From: Cyclospora cayetanensis
Taxonomy: Eukaryota > Apicomplexa > Conoidasida > Eucoccidiorida > Eimeriidae
Assembly (NCBI RefSeq): GCF_002999335.1
Contig: NW_020312095.1
Coordinates: 37,334-101,333, forward strand
Direction of reading: 5' to 3'
DNA length: 64,000 bases
Part shown: in pieces, positions 10,380 through 22,889 of the stretch
Position numbering within the stretch: position 1 is the stretch's first letter
How the letters are laid out: each line of letters begins with the position of its first letter
The notes under the pieces: model-generated
Database searches by the model: none
Seen by the model: only the letters and a program-made list of their open reading frames with translations
Told to the model about the DNA's origin: nothing
Program-made: the position numbers and the translations under genes

Positions 10380-13017
10380 GGCTCCTCGCCTGCGGCTGTA
10401 CTAAAGGCGACCCCGCAGTGCATGCACACGCAGGTACCACCCAAGTGGCAACGCGCGCTCTACTGCGTTCCGGCTACTCGCTACCTAGACACTCCCTACC
10501 AGCTCGACGGCAGCTAGCTAGTCCGCCGGCACGCAGTAAGTAAGCGCTTCGATGCCCGTTGCTTCAAAGAGGGGCCTCAAGAAAATTTGCAAAAGATGGC
10601 GTTTTCGTTAGAAAAGGCAGAAGGTCGCAGGCTGCCCCAACTGTGCAGTTAAAAGGATGCTCAGTAGGGACTTGCTCCTGCGGTCTGCCGGCTGGCCACT
10701 TTACTGGCGGCGGGGTCACCGTCCATCGTTGTGCCACGCTGCGCAGAGCAGCATGACGCAGAAGCAGAAAGAAGGAGGCTGCCAAATGCGCAATATTTGC
10801 AGTGGCACGCAGCCGTGAATACTGCAGCGCTTCATGATATCTATATAAAAAATATACATATTGCACGGTTGCAGTTTTCCGCAAACTAAGCACCACCAAC
10901 GCGGCCTCATGATCGCTGCCCTCTTACCTGGCGCCACGCGCACACACGTCCATCTTCACCGCAAGTGAGGAGCCCTAGGCCGCTTCCTGCAGCCCCCATC
11001 ACATTGATTGCGCCCCTGAGGCACACAGCAAGGTCGCAGTGTTGGCATGATCGCATCATTGTTATTGACACTGAGCAAGTGCAGGGAAGCCTGCCTTATG
11101 TATAGGTTGAAAAAGAGGACCCCCCTGATGCCAACGCTTTCCGTTTCCACGCTGTCATAGGCATACAAACGAACTTCCGGCAGTCGGAGAATGAGCAAAT
11201 GCTGCAAATTGGGAATGCCAATATGCTTGCAGAATATGCTTGCAGACCCACAATGAGGGCAAACGACAAGGACCATGAAGCAATGCACTTATTTGTATTG
11301 TTCATAAAATGCAGAATATCTCCTACAGAGGAGGAGGCCTTACCGAACTACGCCTGTGTGACCGCCAGCCTGCAGGGCCCCGCTGCCCGCAGGGGCGCTC
11401 TGGCGGCCCTGTGAGAGGCCCTTCTGCTTGAACGTCGCTGCCTGCTCGATGCCGTCCAGGTTTGCATGCAGCAGAACCAACTGTCCAGACACCGAGCCTG
11501 GGAAGCCAAGCCCCACAACGGCATTCACGGCGGCCCCTGATTCTAGAGCGAGTAAGCGAAAACTGCCGGAATCGCGAGACAGGCCAGCCCAAGCACCCCA
11601 TAGGAAGGTCTCACACCCTGTCCTTCCAAGAGGGCACCCAGAATCGGCGCATGTTCCTCCTGTGCCCCTGATTCGTTGGCAGTTTCAGCTTACCTGCAAG
11701 GATGAAGAGGCGCCCCAATATTTGGTCATAGAACACGTCCACTACGTATCCGCTGCTGTCGCCTTCCCGAATTTGCGGGTGGCTGCGAACAGAGAGCCAC
11801 TCCGCTCTGCGCTGTACAGACACTCCATCAACGGCGCCACTGCTGCAGTACGTGTCGAGGCCGTTTACCTGCCACAGGCCCACGTCTTCCATAGCGCTGC
11901 GGATGCAGATGCACGAGGCAGCAGGGCCTAAAATACTCAAACCCTTGACCGCCCTTTCCTGGGAGAAACACGCCACCAAGGCGGTGTCCTCACTGCTGCT
12001 GAGGGAGGAGGCTGCATCCGACACGCAAACCAGCGAATCCTCCCCACCTGATACAAGCAGATTGGGGTACAAAGGATGGAATTGCAGGGCCATGACATAG
12101 TCCCCGTGCACCTGAAGGTCCCACAACAGGCGCCTTCCCCCCTTCTTGCTGCGAGGACGCCCTCGTGCAGACGCATCCGTAGCCCCTCTCGCGGCGTCTG
12201 TACAGACAGCGCGGAGGTCGTATCCCTTGACAAAGCTCTTGAAGGAGGCAGCAATCACCTGATCATCCCCTCGAACTGCCAGAGCCCACATGTCCGCTTC
12301 TCTGCTGCCAGCAGGTGCAATCTGCACGGTGGCCGTCGCCGTGAACGGATCTGCCTTGCCACCAAGCTTCTCCCGAAAATCCCACAGCTTGACCGCTCCA
12401 TCTTGAGCACACGTAACCAGCACGTAGCTGTTGTGGTGTAGGAAAGAGCAGCTCGTGACAGGCGCAGTGTGCGCCCCCGCTACGGTGCATGTACACTGGA
12501 GCGTATTCGCATCGATAAGCGCCAAAGTGCTCGCCGCATCGATGCAGCAGACGTCCGTAGAAAGGCCACTCCCAACAATGTGCTGCAAACACGGTGGCTG
12601 GACGTTAGCACTGGCGCACCGGCCCCGAGTCGGCAGATGCTCGCTAAGGTCAAGAATGCCAACCTGTTCTATCACGGGGAGAAGCTTCATGTCACCACGA
12701 CCCCGTCGTACAGGTCCACAGCCCTCCACTTCGGGGACGCAGAAAGACGAGAACGCGCTCATTTGCACAACAGGTGCAGGAGAGAGGCAGTAGAAAGAAC
12801 GGCCGAAGGGGATGCGCGGCGAGGTAAGGCACCCTGCTGGGTTTTTTGAAAATACAGGGGTGGTGGTGACACACGGTTGCTGTGGCAGGCTGGTGTATCT
12901 CGATTGCTGGGAATGCGTTGCTGAACGTGGGATCGACGTAAACCTACATCCTAGGGGGTAGGGAGGAGGAGGCAAGCAGAGGGAGGCGGGGGGGCGCGTT
13001 GTGACAGGGATGGCCAA
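10380..13017 (-). CDS. WD40-repeat protein resembling WDR89; 3' end unresolved
   Basis: Exon 1 ends at 11694 with donor GTAAGC. Exon 2 spans 11542-11344, in matching phase (1, then 2). The frame is open from 13017. The real start is probably the ATG at 12762 or 12690, because the upstream part is proline-rich and unlike the family. Visible WD features are AHTAPVTSCSFLHHNSYVLV...DGAVKLWD, HGDYVMALQFHPLYPNLLVSGGEDS, and GQLVLLHANL followed by GGHTGVVR. The order and wording of these blocks, including the GGH-x-x-x-VR element near the end, parallel WDR89 (known from memory of the family, not searched). WDR89 is a poorly characterised nuclear beta-propeller. After GGHTGVVR a last WD blade is expected. 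A candidate piece with AWHNDGR lies at about 10747-10728, and a piece with TAAGEEPALIQ at about 10399-10362. The phase between exon 2 and the AWHNDGR piece does not agree, so the tail coordinates are tentative. Confidence 0.65.
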
Positions 13018-14899
13018 CCAAGTGTCTTTGAAGAAACACTATGCTCCTTCCCTTTCTAGAAGAAAGAAGCGTGATGATACGAAGGGACAGCCGACTTGGA
13101 AGCGGGTGCAAAAGTGCAAAGCCTGGGAACTGCGGCTTTGCAAGCTACAAGTCTTGCTTCAAAACAATGGCGATTGAAGTAACAAACGGGCTGCAATGGG
13201 ATAGACGAGTAGGCGGCTGGTATACAGAAATGAAAATTATGGAAGCCACTGTTTTGAAAGCGATAAACTCCGCTGCAATGCAGCGACGATTCAAAGGTAG
13301 AGCACTGGAACCTAGGCCAAATCCAGGGCTCTTCACTCCACTAGCCCCTGCTTTCGAGCACTAGAGCTGCAAAATCTTGTGGCTGGCAGCCTTGCAAAAC
13401 CACAGGCGCCTGTTACAGAGAAATGAAAGCATGAAGAAATCCAGCGCAGTGGACGACGACACGCACTAATTCGCCCTTAGCTCTACGTGCCTTCTTCCGG
13501 TCGTTCTTAAGCACATACTTAGCTTTGTTCCTTCAAGTACCAGAAACTTAGAAACAACATAGGAAGGCTTGTATATTGTCTGCTGCTGCCCGGGGGGGAG
13601 AGCGGCCCGATTGTGCCTGCCTTCGCGCGCACCTTGACTGCAACTGGCCAGCGAATAATCGGCACGAACGAAACGCAGCTACCGCATTTTTGCCTCGTAT
13701 TATTGTGCGTGAAATCTACGCAGAAGATTCCAGGCGTGCGAGAACTGAGCGAGGCCAAAGGAAATCGCGCCCCTCGGTCGCATGCCCTTACCCACCTACC
13801 CCGACCAGCTGGACACGCAAGCCCATGCACGACATCCACAGGCTCTGTAGCCCTCCTTAAATCACTTGCCTGGGGAAGGGAGCGAGTGTGAGAGTGGATG
13901 TTTCAATGCATTCATCTGTTGAGTATCACTACGAAGCCGCAATTGTGGGGACCTCCCAACAGCCAGTTGATAGCTGTAGTCTGCCGCCTGGAAGAGTTCC
14001 CGCCAAAGGTCTTAATGGCCTGGCAGGAAGCTCTAAAACTGCATGTAGAGGTATTTCAGCTTCCTATTTTAGTTAGGGAGGCTGGGCGTGAGGAGACCTA
14101 AAAACTCGCCCTCCTCTCCCTTGGTAGTTGTGTTCACCATGACGTTGCTGAATATGGCAGTGAAGCACTTTGAAGCCTTGCACCTCAAATGTGAGAGTAC
14201 CTCAGGCTGACCTTGTGGCTACAAGCATGCCTGTAATGTTGCCAAAAAAATCGAGTAAAGTTCAAAGAGTCCTGCTTGCTCCCCTAAGGAGAACCTTTTA
14301 AGCTCAAGCCCATTACATGACTGAGTAGAGTGCCCTCTGTGGCCTCCTAACAAAGCCGCTTTCTTCCTCTTTCTGCCCTCACGCCTCGAAGTTCCTGCAT
14401 TGATGGAAAGGGTGGGGTGTTGAGAGGATGCGCTTTTCTGCGCCCTTTAAGCACTTCAAACTTCCGCAGTAAACTGCAAATAGCTAGCTCTGACGTACAG
14501 GCAAACAGACAGCATGGGTTCTCTGCGTACTGAATCAACTCTACAAAGCAACAAAAAAGATTTTCCAGCACATCTGCCACAGTGCAACATAGTCCTGTAC
14601 CCTCCATCTCAGGCGCCTGCTGTCAAAGCCCGCTATGATGGGGAAAGGTGCTTCCCCATTTCAGAAAGGCTCTTTGCAACGGAAAAATGCAATGGGCTTC
14701 TGCCGGAAATGGGGATTCAGACTGTGCGGGGGCACTGTCTCGATGCCGCATAGCTCCGAACACACAAAATAGAGGTCCACGAAACGGATGCAGGTGCCAT
14801 GCAAAATCATTTACCCTCCGGCTTTCCGAAGTAAAACTCCGGAATGCCCATGGAAGCTGCATGTGTTAAACGCTGACGCGAAAACGTGGCCAAATTGGG
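13018..14899. other. Spacer 5' of the WD40 gene
   Basis: Only short open frames on both strands, none with recognisable motifs. The promoter of the minus-strand WD40 gene should lie at the left edge. Nothing else is supported. Confidence 0.5.
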
Positions 14900-17800
14900 G
14901 CAGGCTCGAAAGCCATTACACTACAGTGCACCGTCACATGACCAAAACCAGAAGACAGTAGCACCTCTCTTACGCGCGCAGATGCCTGGCCTCTCGCTGC
15001 TTCCAAAATTTTTCAGACACAGTCTCTCTACCGGCAGGAAGCACTGTAAAAATATGAGTGGATACCATGAATGGCAGGGTTTTACTCACCAGACACGGAC
15101 CCATCTGCAATATTCTGGATGAGTGCGTGTACGATTGTTCAAACAGATGGAGTTGTGCTCGACGTATGCTCCCAGGTGGCCGCGTCGCTCAGGAATCCGG
15201 ATGCGCAGCAGTACCTCCCCAGTATCGACGGCAAAGGTCTCTGACCGTTTGCCGCTGTGCCCTCTCTGCAGCGCTTTCTCGCCGCACTTGGAAGCCTGGT
15301 GGGTCGTCATGATGACCTTCTAAGCAGTTTAACGCTCCTTGGCTAAGCAAAATACAGCACTTTACATAGAACCTGCTCTTCCAAGTACAAGGCCTCCAAA
15401 AAAGTGCTGGATCACATAAGCCCCTTGAAAATTCAGGCACAGCGGCGAGCGTTACGCTGATGAATTAAATAACTTATTTGAGCTAGATAGTGCCTATTCT
15501 TGCAACAATTAGCGTCAATTTCGATGGATCCTGGACAGGCAGCGACGACGCCTTAAGGGCATCCTCAGACAAACACTACTGCACGCTATCGATTGTAACG
15601 GCTTATTTCGTAGACCCATACCAGTTTACACCCCATGGACAAGGTTTTCAGCTTCTCATGGATCTAACGGCATAACCGGGTGGGGTTCGTGGTAAGCAAT
15701 TCCTAAGCCAGAGCAGAGGTCTTGAATTACGAGGAAAATATGTGTTCTTTGACGAAGGGTTTCCTTGACGCTGCCCCAATTCTCCACAGCAGCAATCCGA
15801 ATTGTCACCTGAAAAGAGTGGACTCAGAAATATTTCTGCCAGCTGAGACACGTGTATTGATGTGTTAAAAGTTTCTGGCGTGCCCGTGGCATTGCTGCAT
15901 GGAGCTAAGTAGGCGTTTGGAGACTATGGTACGAAGCCATATACGCGTGAGTTGAATGGCCCGGCCTAAAAAAAACGCGAAACTCCTTTCCAGCAGCGTG
16001 CACCCCAGTGCCAAGCCGAAACGCATGCGCTCAGTGCCGAGTTACATTCACTGTTTGTGGCAAGTGCAGTTGCCCAGTGGACGCACTCAATAAAAAGCAA
16101 ATGCACAAATAATTTCCTCTCTTCATGTCCAATTTTGTTAGGTTTTGAGTGTTTTTACCTCCAGCCATTTGCCCGTTCTAAAAATTGCCAACAAAGATGA
16201 AAAGCGAGTCTTTTACATAGTCCATGGGACCCTTGTCCATCAAGTGTCTGATGCCTTTTTCCAGCTTGTGAATGTGATGCGCTTAAGTCTCAATTTGAAG
16301 GCGAATTATAAACTTGTGGTAGGCATTAAGTGCGCGCGATTCATTTGTGATAACACACTTCCACAGGACGTCATTGTTGTGCATAACCTTCACGTACAGT
16401 AGCACGACATATCAGCAGAGAGCGGCGCATGCCTTCCTACAGAATCGGGTAGATGACGCATTACCCATAGCTTTAGTGGAGGGGGAAAAGCTGTTGCACA
16501 ATGCTGAGGCACGATAAACGCAATCACACGGGTTACAAGCGAGACACGAAAACGGGGTGGAAAGGTTTTGGAGCCACAGTGACATCGTTCAGGTGAAGCA
16601 CAATGAGTGCCTTCAATGCAGGAACATTACTCTGTGCCGTGGATAAATGCTTGCATTAGATCAATGCGCAAACTTCGTGCATCATGCATTGAACCAGGGT
16701 ACCTGCTTGCCTAAACATCCTCAAATTCAGTGATGTAAGTGGTGATGCGTTTCACACACAAAGGGGGGCCACCGTTGATACGTGTGCGGTCTCCCGTGTT
16801 GTAAGCTGCATGATGGCGATGAAAACGACAGCTCCAAGGAATGCCTTGTAGATACTGCCTGCAGCACATTTGCTGATACGGACTGGCATTGACTGTGAAA
16901 GGCAGTCGATGGCCGTTCCTCCGAAACATGGCCGTAGCGTGACACGAGAAAAGTCAGATGCAGGAAAATAAAGGTAGAGATTAAAAGGAGGCCTCAGAGA
17001 GAAAAGGAAGCGAAACAAGGAGTAGTGGCGAATGATTTGTAGCATTTCGCCTGAAGAGGTAGTGCAGAGGGCGGAGCCTGAGCGTGCACTCTACTTCCTC
17101 GGCAGCTTGCGGGGAGTAGAGTATCCGTATGCCTGTTTGCGTTTACATGTGCAGATATGCGTACTGAGGGCAACAGTGAATGCGGCGAGTGTAGCAACTT
17201 CTGAAATGAGGACTGTGTTAAAGTTTAGGCGAAGGACGAGAAGACCAGCGACAAAAGAAGCTACCCTTCTCGTCCTTGGGGGTGTGTTAATTCCTGACAG
17301 TGCGGCAAATGCTGAGGTGATTCTGAAATCGCAATGAAGAGTGAGGCAGTAAATAGAGCAGCGCATTGCCGAATCATGAGCGGCCATATAAAATTACGCA
17401 CTTTTTTTTTCACCTTTTGCATCCTCTGCTTTTCTGGGTTCTGCCTCTCAGAAAGACGTGGAGATGCACTCTGCAGCAAGCGAAGTGGCCACTACGGCGG
17501 TCTGCGCATAAGACCTTCTGCGTGCACGCTTGTTTTGGCGACACACTTTCATTGCTTTGATGAACGACTTGCGCTGAATATACATGGAAACAAACACGCG
17601 TTTGAACATTAACTTGTTGATTATGCCGTATTCTGATGAACAACACACAGAATGGCTTCGGAGCTTGTGGAATCGAAAAAGTCACAGACATAAAGGCCAG
17701 TTGACCCGCATATCTGGAGCATGCGTGGATACAGGCTATACACGCTTTACTCCGTTGAACGAGCATAATTCAATGCTTGCGTAGACATGATGAGAAGGGT
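14900..17800 (-). other. Possible third, divergent membrane-protein gene (exon-like pieces only)
   Basis: Several minus-strand pieces look coding but could not be chained. One at about 17650-17450 is rich in Lys/Arg (FIKAMKVCRQNKRARRRS). One at about 17390-17090 contains a hydrophobic span (VASFVAGLLVLRLNF then ATLAAFTVAL). One at about 15850-15795 contains LAEIFLSPLF. One at about 15310-15086 contains VLLRIRIPERR and ends at a GTGAGT donor. The order of the last two echoes the neighbouring membrane-protein genes, where an AEILFDSL- or LQELLDLV-like helix is followed by an IFIRIRYTD-like strand. This makes a third paralogue possible. It could also be a pseudogene, or unrelated exons. Confidence 0.25.
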
Positions 17801-17967
17801 TCTGCTATGCCCTTGGATTTGTACCACTTAAGTCGAGCAAAGCCATCAGCACTTTAGCCTCATGTGGCTCTAGGTACATGTCCACTAGTTTTCTGGTGAA
17901 CGTTGACTCGGTGGATGGGACTTGGGGTTTAGAAAAGGAGGCATCGCAAAAGCCAGAGCTCGCTTTC

Positions 17968-20900
17968 TTAGGGCCTTGTTCTCTGGAGTTGCGCTGTGGG
18001 TATCACCAATTTTAAACCGGTGGAAGTAGCTTGAGGAGTTGTGGACTGGCCAGAAGGAAGAACGAGCGGGCAATGCTCTGGCTGCTTCTTCATTTTGGCT
18101 AGCTGTTCTTGCACTTTCTCTTCCGCATTTTTGCGCCTTTGTGTGGTGTAAGAGCTGAGGGGTGGAGGAATATCCCGTGGGTAGAAGGAACGAAGCTGCT
18201 CCGGTGGAGGAATATCCCGTGGGTAGAAGGAACGAAACTGCTCCAGCAGCACCTCAGCCGGATATTGCCGCATGCGCGCATGACGCAGCAGCGCCGCAAT
18301 GCTCCTAGACGCAAAACAGGAAGCACGAGAACGCCTCCCGGCAGCATCCAGACCACCGTTACTGCACTCCGATAGTAACTGGATGTCTTCATCCAGGTCC
18401 ATATGCTGTTCTTTTGTGGATGCCAGAAAACCAGCGCACTGAAGATACGTGAGGCCATAGGAGGCAGCTCGCATGCTTCGCCTTCCGGAGCAAAGCGCTC
18501 TAGCATACAAAACTAGCCCGTGAAGAACAGTAGAGCAAAAAATTTAATTATGCTCAGAATATGTTTCTCGCGCTGGTCATGCCAGCGGAAAAGGCTCTAC
18601 GTACGCCCATGAGCTCCATTATCTCAGTATGAAAGCCTGGCGGATTAGACTTGCCTGTGTTTTCGTGGCATTGACGCAGTCTTCTTCCGATATCACTGTG
18701 GGTTCAAGCTCATCTAACGTTATTTTTCTCGCATCGTTTGGTGCGCAAAGGAGAAAGAGCAGCTCTTGGGTATGAGCACCTGTGGGTTTGTGGAGGGCCA
18801 TGCTCGTGTTCGCTTAGATCTTCTCTCAAAGCAAAGCGCCGTAGGATTATGGAGTCTGGAGGAGAAGGATCCCGTTTTAAGGCACCATTTAGTTCTCTCA
18901 CACCTTCACACTCGCTGGATGTGACATTCAGCTTTGGGCTTGGCGTGAACAACCCCTGTGCAGCGTGAGTGAGACTATCAAACAATATTTCCGCGACTGT
19001 TGCTGCATGTGCTTTTGAGAGGAGTACAACACGCCGGCTTCTCAAGAAAAACACTGGCGGATACTGAAGAACATACCGGACTAATATCCAATTGTATAGC
19101 CCGCTTTTGGTAGCTCGTCTTTCAAAAGAATTGTCAGCTCTCTGGGCATACCTAAAGTAAGTTGAATCGCAGGATAGTCATTCTGATGTGGAGAGTTCTA
19201 GTGCTTTTCCGCTCATGTAGGCGTTCTGCTGGTGGAAGCCCAAAAAGCATCGAGGCGTGCTACCTGATCTAGTGTATTCCCTTCTACTTTCATTTTCTGA
19301 TAACGATCTGCGGAAGCAAAATGCAGCGGGAATGCTGCCCCTTTCTGGCTCAAGTTCGTCTGCAACGGTCGGCGATGCGCTGACTTGGCTTCCACGGACT
19401 GCTGCATCTGTCGGTCCGAAGGCGGGGGGCATCGCGACAAGCTGATGCCCTGAATTGTCGAATCCGCACGCCCACACAAGAGTCTTAGGTATTGAGTAGA
19501 TGCTTGATGAGGAACTTCGGGTGTAGATAGCATTCTGCGCTCCTGCAGGGAACGGACGGCGCTCACCCACCATCTTGTGTTCAGACGCCTTAAGGCTGAG
19601 TACTTGTTAAGATTACTCGTGAGCTGCCCGTTGATGCATTCCAAAAATCGCAATTCAAGTACGGAGGTAGCGATTCTGGTCAAGAGGCGCCGAACTGTGA
19701 GGATAAGGATGAAGATCCAAATCTTTGTGCCGTGTTCCATTAGTTCGTGTTGCAGAAAGAGATCAGGAAATACGCGTGAATGATAGACACTTGACTGCAA
19801 ATTTGATCCAGAGAATGGCAAAATGAACACGTCACCTGCAGCAAGAAGAAAAGAATAAAACGCCTCTTGGTGTGGAGGGTGCCTAGGTGGATTTGCATGA
19901 TAGGAAAAGCCAGGAAAATCAAGAAGCGCAAAGAACCATCGTGCTAAATATGCCGGAGTGTGCAGCAATGGGAGCTTCACAACGTATGGAACACGCGCAA
20001 CGGTGGATTGATAACTTGAATTATGCTGTACACGGAAAATATATCCTTTTAGAATTCCTTTACGCGGGGGCGTGAATATGATTCGTTGTGTTCCACGTGA
20101 TCAGTTTCCACGAATAGACTACGTACTCCCAAATAGCTCATTCACGCACAGAGTGCCGCGCGGGGTGCCTAATCTTATGTCGCTTGGGCGCACCTCCAAC
20201 AAATGTACCCCTCCACAATGCATAAAATGTGGAGCTCCAAATAACATAAGTGAGCTCTGGGTCAACGAGATAGGCTTGCGATTATCAGCCAGGTCTCATA
20301 GGGGAGCACGTTCATCAGCAACACCATTATCATGGACCTGCGTAAGTGCATACAGCAAGCGCACTCCTCAGCACGCCTTAATTTACAGATCCAAACGCAG
20401 TCACAAAGCAAAATGGAGCAAAGATAGGCTGGAACTTGACAGACAACGCCCACAAAAATACTTTCTCGAGAGATAGAGAGTAGCTCCTAACCATAGATTC
20501 CGCTGAATGGGTCACTCTAGGAAGGAACACGAGGAGTCATGAGCGCAAGGAAAGTCCTGCTTTACTCCTGAATATGCCGTCATACACGCTGGATGCAGTA
20601 AGCAACATGTTATTACCCAATCCTTGTCTATTGGGGTTCGGTGATTAGCTGTACCTGAACAAGACGAAGACGATCCAAAGAGCACGTTCGACAGCGAGCA
20701 GTAAAATAATAACAAGTAGCCTTCCTTTTGCAGGCGGGGTTCTTAAACTGAGCTGAACTGTAGAGCAGACACAGTCTTGAAAAGGAACTACAGCGGGATA
20801 CTGACACAAGGTCTTTGCTAGTCTTACTATCTGCAATTCCGTGGTGTAGATGGCATGTCACTCGTGGCGGCTGAAAAGCTTACTTCCCAAGGGGGCTCAG

Positions 20901-21231
20901 AAAACCCACTGCTAGCCTTTTTTCGGTACTGAGGATTCTCGGTTGCAAGAATATGCATCGTTCCTGGCGGGGACTTTCCACCGCTGACTACGAATACTAC
21001 AGCGTAAATCAGAAGTGGCAGTACCATCCAGACTGGGGGATCATACTGGGGAAACATAGGCTTGAGAGCGTTTGTTACCTTCGCCTTTAGAGCAAAAGAT
21101 GGTGTCTTTTTCTTTTCCTCAGGAAATTCTTCATTTTCAGGGTCTTCAAGGCGTTCTTCGTTCGCTCCAGGTGCTTGATGTTCCCTGGCGCTGGTGGGTT
21201 GATTGTCTGTGAAATCCCCGCATATGCGCAC
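17968..21231 (-). CDS. Multipass membrane protein of unknown family, paralogue 1
   Basis: Not recognised. The best-supported exons are one ending at 20884 (frame open from 21231; donor GTAAGC, phase 0) and 20752-20655 (phase 0 to 2, donor GTACAG). The first has an acidic, disordered lead followed by LKPMFPQYDPPVWMVLPLL, a proline-flanked membrane segment. The second has RLLVIILLLAVERALWIVF, a second membrane segment. Later exons, less certain, include KIWIFILIL with a basic tail (about 19750), a Ser-rich block with SSSSSIYSIPKTL (about 19520), AATVAEILFDSLTHAAQGLF (about 18990) and a final exon at 18510-17968. That last exon contains a tandem 14-residue repeat built on LRSFYPRDIPPP and ends at the TAG at 17968. 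Exon order, membrane positions and the first two intron phases match the gene at 22890-28079, so the two are tandem paralogues. Function cannot be assigned. The start codon and middle exons are unresolved. Confidence 0.5.
18161..18244. repeat. 42-bp in-frame tandem duplication
   Basis: Two near-identical copies of a 42-base unit (18161-18202 and 18203-18244) lie within the terminal exon of the membrane-protein gene. Because 42 is a multiple of three, the duplication adds 14 residues (a QxRSFYPRDIPPP unit) without shifting the frame. Confidence 0.9.
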
Positions 21232-21314
21232 AATGCAGATGTGTTGCTTAATGCCAGTTCATTGGTGTTAGGACAGTAAAAACCCCAATCGCTCGACTTA
21301 GTGCGAATTGCCAA

Positions 21315-22889
21315 AAAGCCGACGTCGCACGCGGTGGAGTGACTGAGTGCAAATGTATGTGGCGAATGCCAACAGGAAGCTAACCAAGGAACTGCTATGG
21401 AAAATCACAGGCACCCTCTATGCTCAAGTTACAAGCTTCAAGCGCCACACGCACTTATTTATTTTGAGTAGTAGTGCTAGTACCATCTACAATCTGTAGA
21501 TGGTTCGCATTTTTCATACTAAGGAACCAGATTTTAGTGCGTCAAAGCCGAAGGGCCGGTGTTGCGTGGGCTCACGGCCTGCCAAAAGAGCTGAGAGCCC
21601 AATAACTTTTTTTCTGGCTGTAAACACTGCATTGTAGGTGATAACATGGCTGGGGCTTGTAGGCAGGCCTTCATATTGATGGTCGAGGTCTCGATGTCAG
21701 TGCGATGCCCGAACAAGCTTGAGCATATATATAATCATTCTTCAAGCCGAATGAGGCCATACACTGCAGAGATTGCCGTTAAATAAAATGATTGTCCTCT
21801 GAAGAGCAGGGTTGACCCAGCCAGATTAACGATAACAGCGATTGCCCACCCATTTGACGAAGGCGAGCGGTTCCCAGAAGGAGGGCGACCCCTCGCCGAG
21901 GTCGTCAAGGAACCCTCAGCAGATCAGCACACGTCTGGTGTTTGTACCTTTACTATTATTTGTGGAGTCTCTAGTGTAGGCCAAAGGGTGGAAACATGCA
22001 ACACTTCGGGCTGATTGCAAATATGGAACGATGCAAGCTGATCGTGAGTGCCCATTTCTAGTTAAATTCTTGTGGTATGGCGAGCATTAAGCCACGCTAT
22101 ATGATTAAAGTCTGTTTTATTATATGGAAAATGGCCAATATGTGTGATAACAAGGGCACGGAGCCAGCTTCGGCGCTGGCCAATTCTGGGGAGAGGCCGC
22201 CATGACCAGTGGTCCACAGTTATGTCTAAGTGAAACAGCAATACTTTGTTTCAAACTTCCAAACAGAAAATAAGCGAAAACCTCGACAAAACAAAATAAG
22301 CCAGCCTTTTGGACTAAATGAACTTCAGATCATAAAAGCGTGCTGGCGGTCCGGTGACCTTGGTAGATCTACGTATGATTGCGGATAGTTCACTGAAGCT
22401 TCACTTCCCAGCAGATCTTTTCTGAATCAAAGTGTATCTATTCGTCTGCTGTATGCTCTTGTACCTGTTAGTGCTGAATTAGCTCCACAAACTCTGAACC
22501 CTACCGAACAGGCTAAATCGCTCCGATGAATAATGAATTAATGGGAGTGTGGGCAAGAACACCGGAGCACTATCACTGGTAAAATCTGCAATCTGGGCGC
22601 TAATGGAAAAGAGGGAATGAGTGTATGGTTGTTCTGCTTGGTTACCTAGGCATTTCCCGCCAAACGGTAGCAAGCGTAGTAACTTGAAGATTCACCAGCC
22701 AACCAGGAACGCTTGACTCAATCTAAAACAGTTTGGCGGATTGCCTTGCTGTATTTTTCTGTAGTAAAATTCTGGCTGTGCTGATTTCCTAAGTAAAGAC
22801 GTGACGTGTACAAAAGTACCTCGAGAGCGCCAGAACTGCACAGGGCTTTCGCCCCACACTGTAAAGCAGATTCATTGGTTCCTCCCCGC
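21315..22889. other. Spacer between the two membrane-protein genes
   Basis: AT-rich, with only short open frames. It should hold the 5' region of paralogue 1 and the 3' UTR, or a last small exon, of paralogue 2. No repeat or motif stands out. Confidence 0.4.

Noticed and set aside
13041..13364. Plus-strand frame of 107 codons 5' of the WD40 gene
   Set aside because: No motif, no partner exon and unremarkable length for chance.
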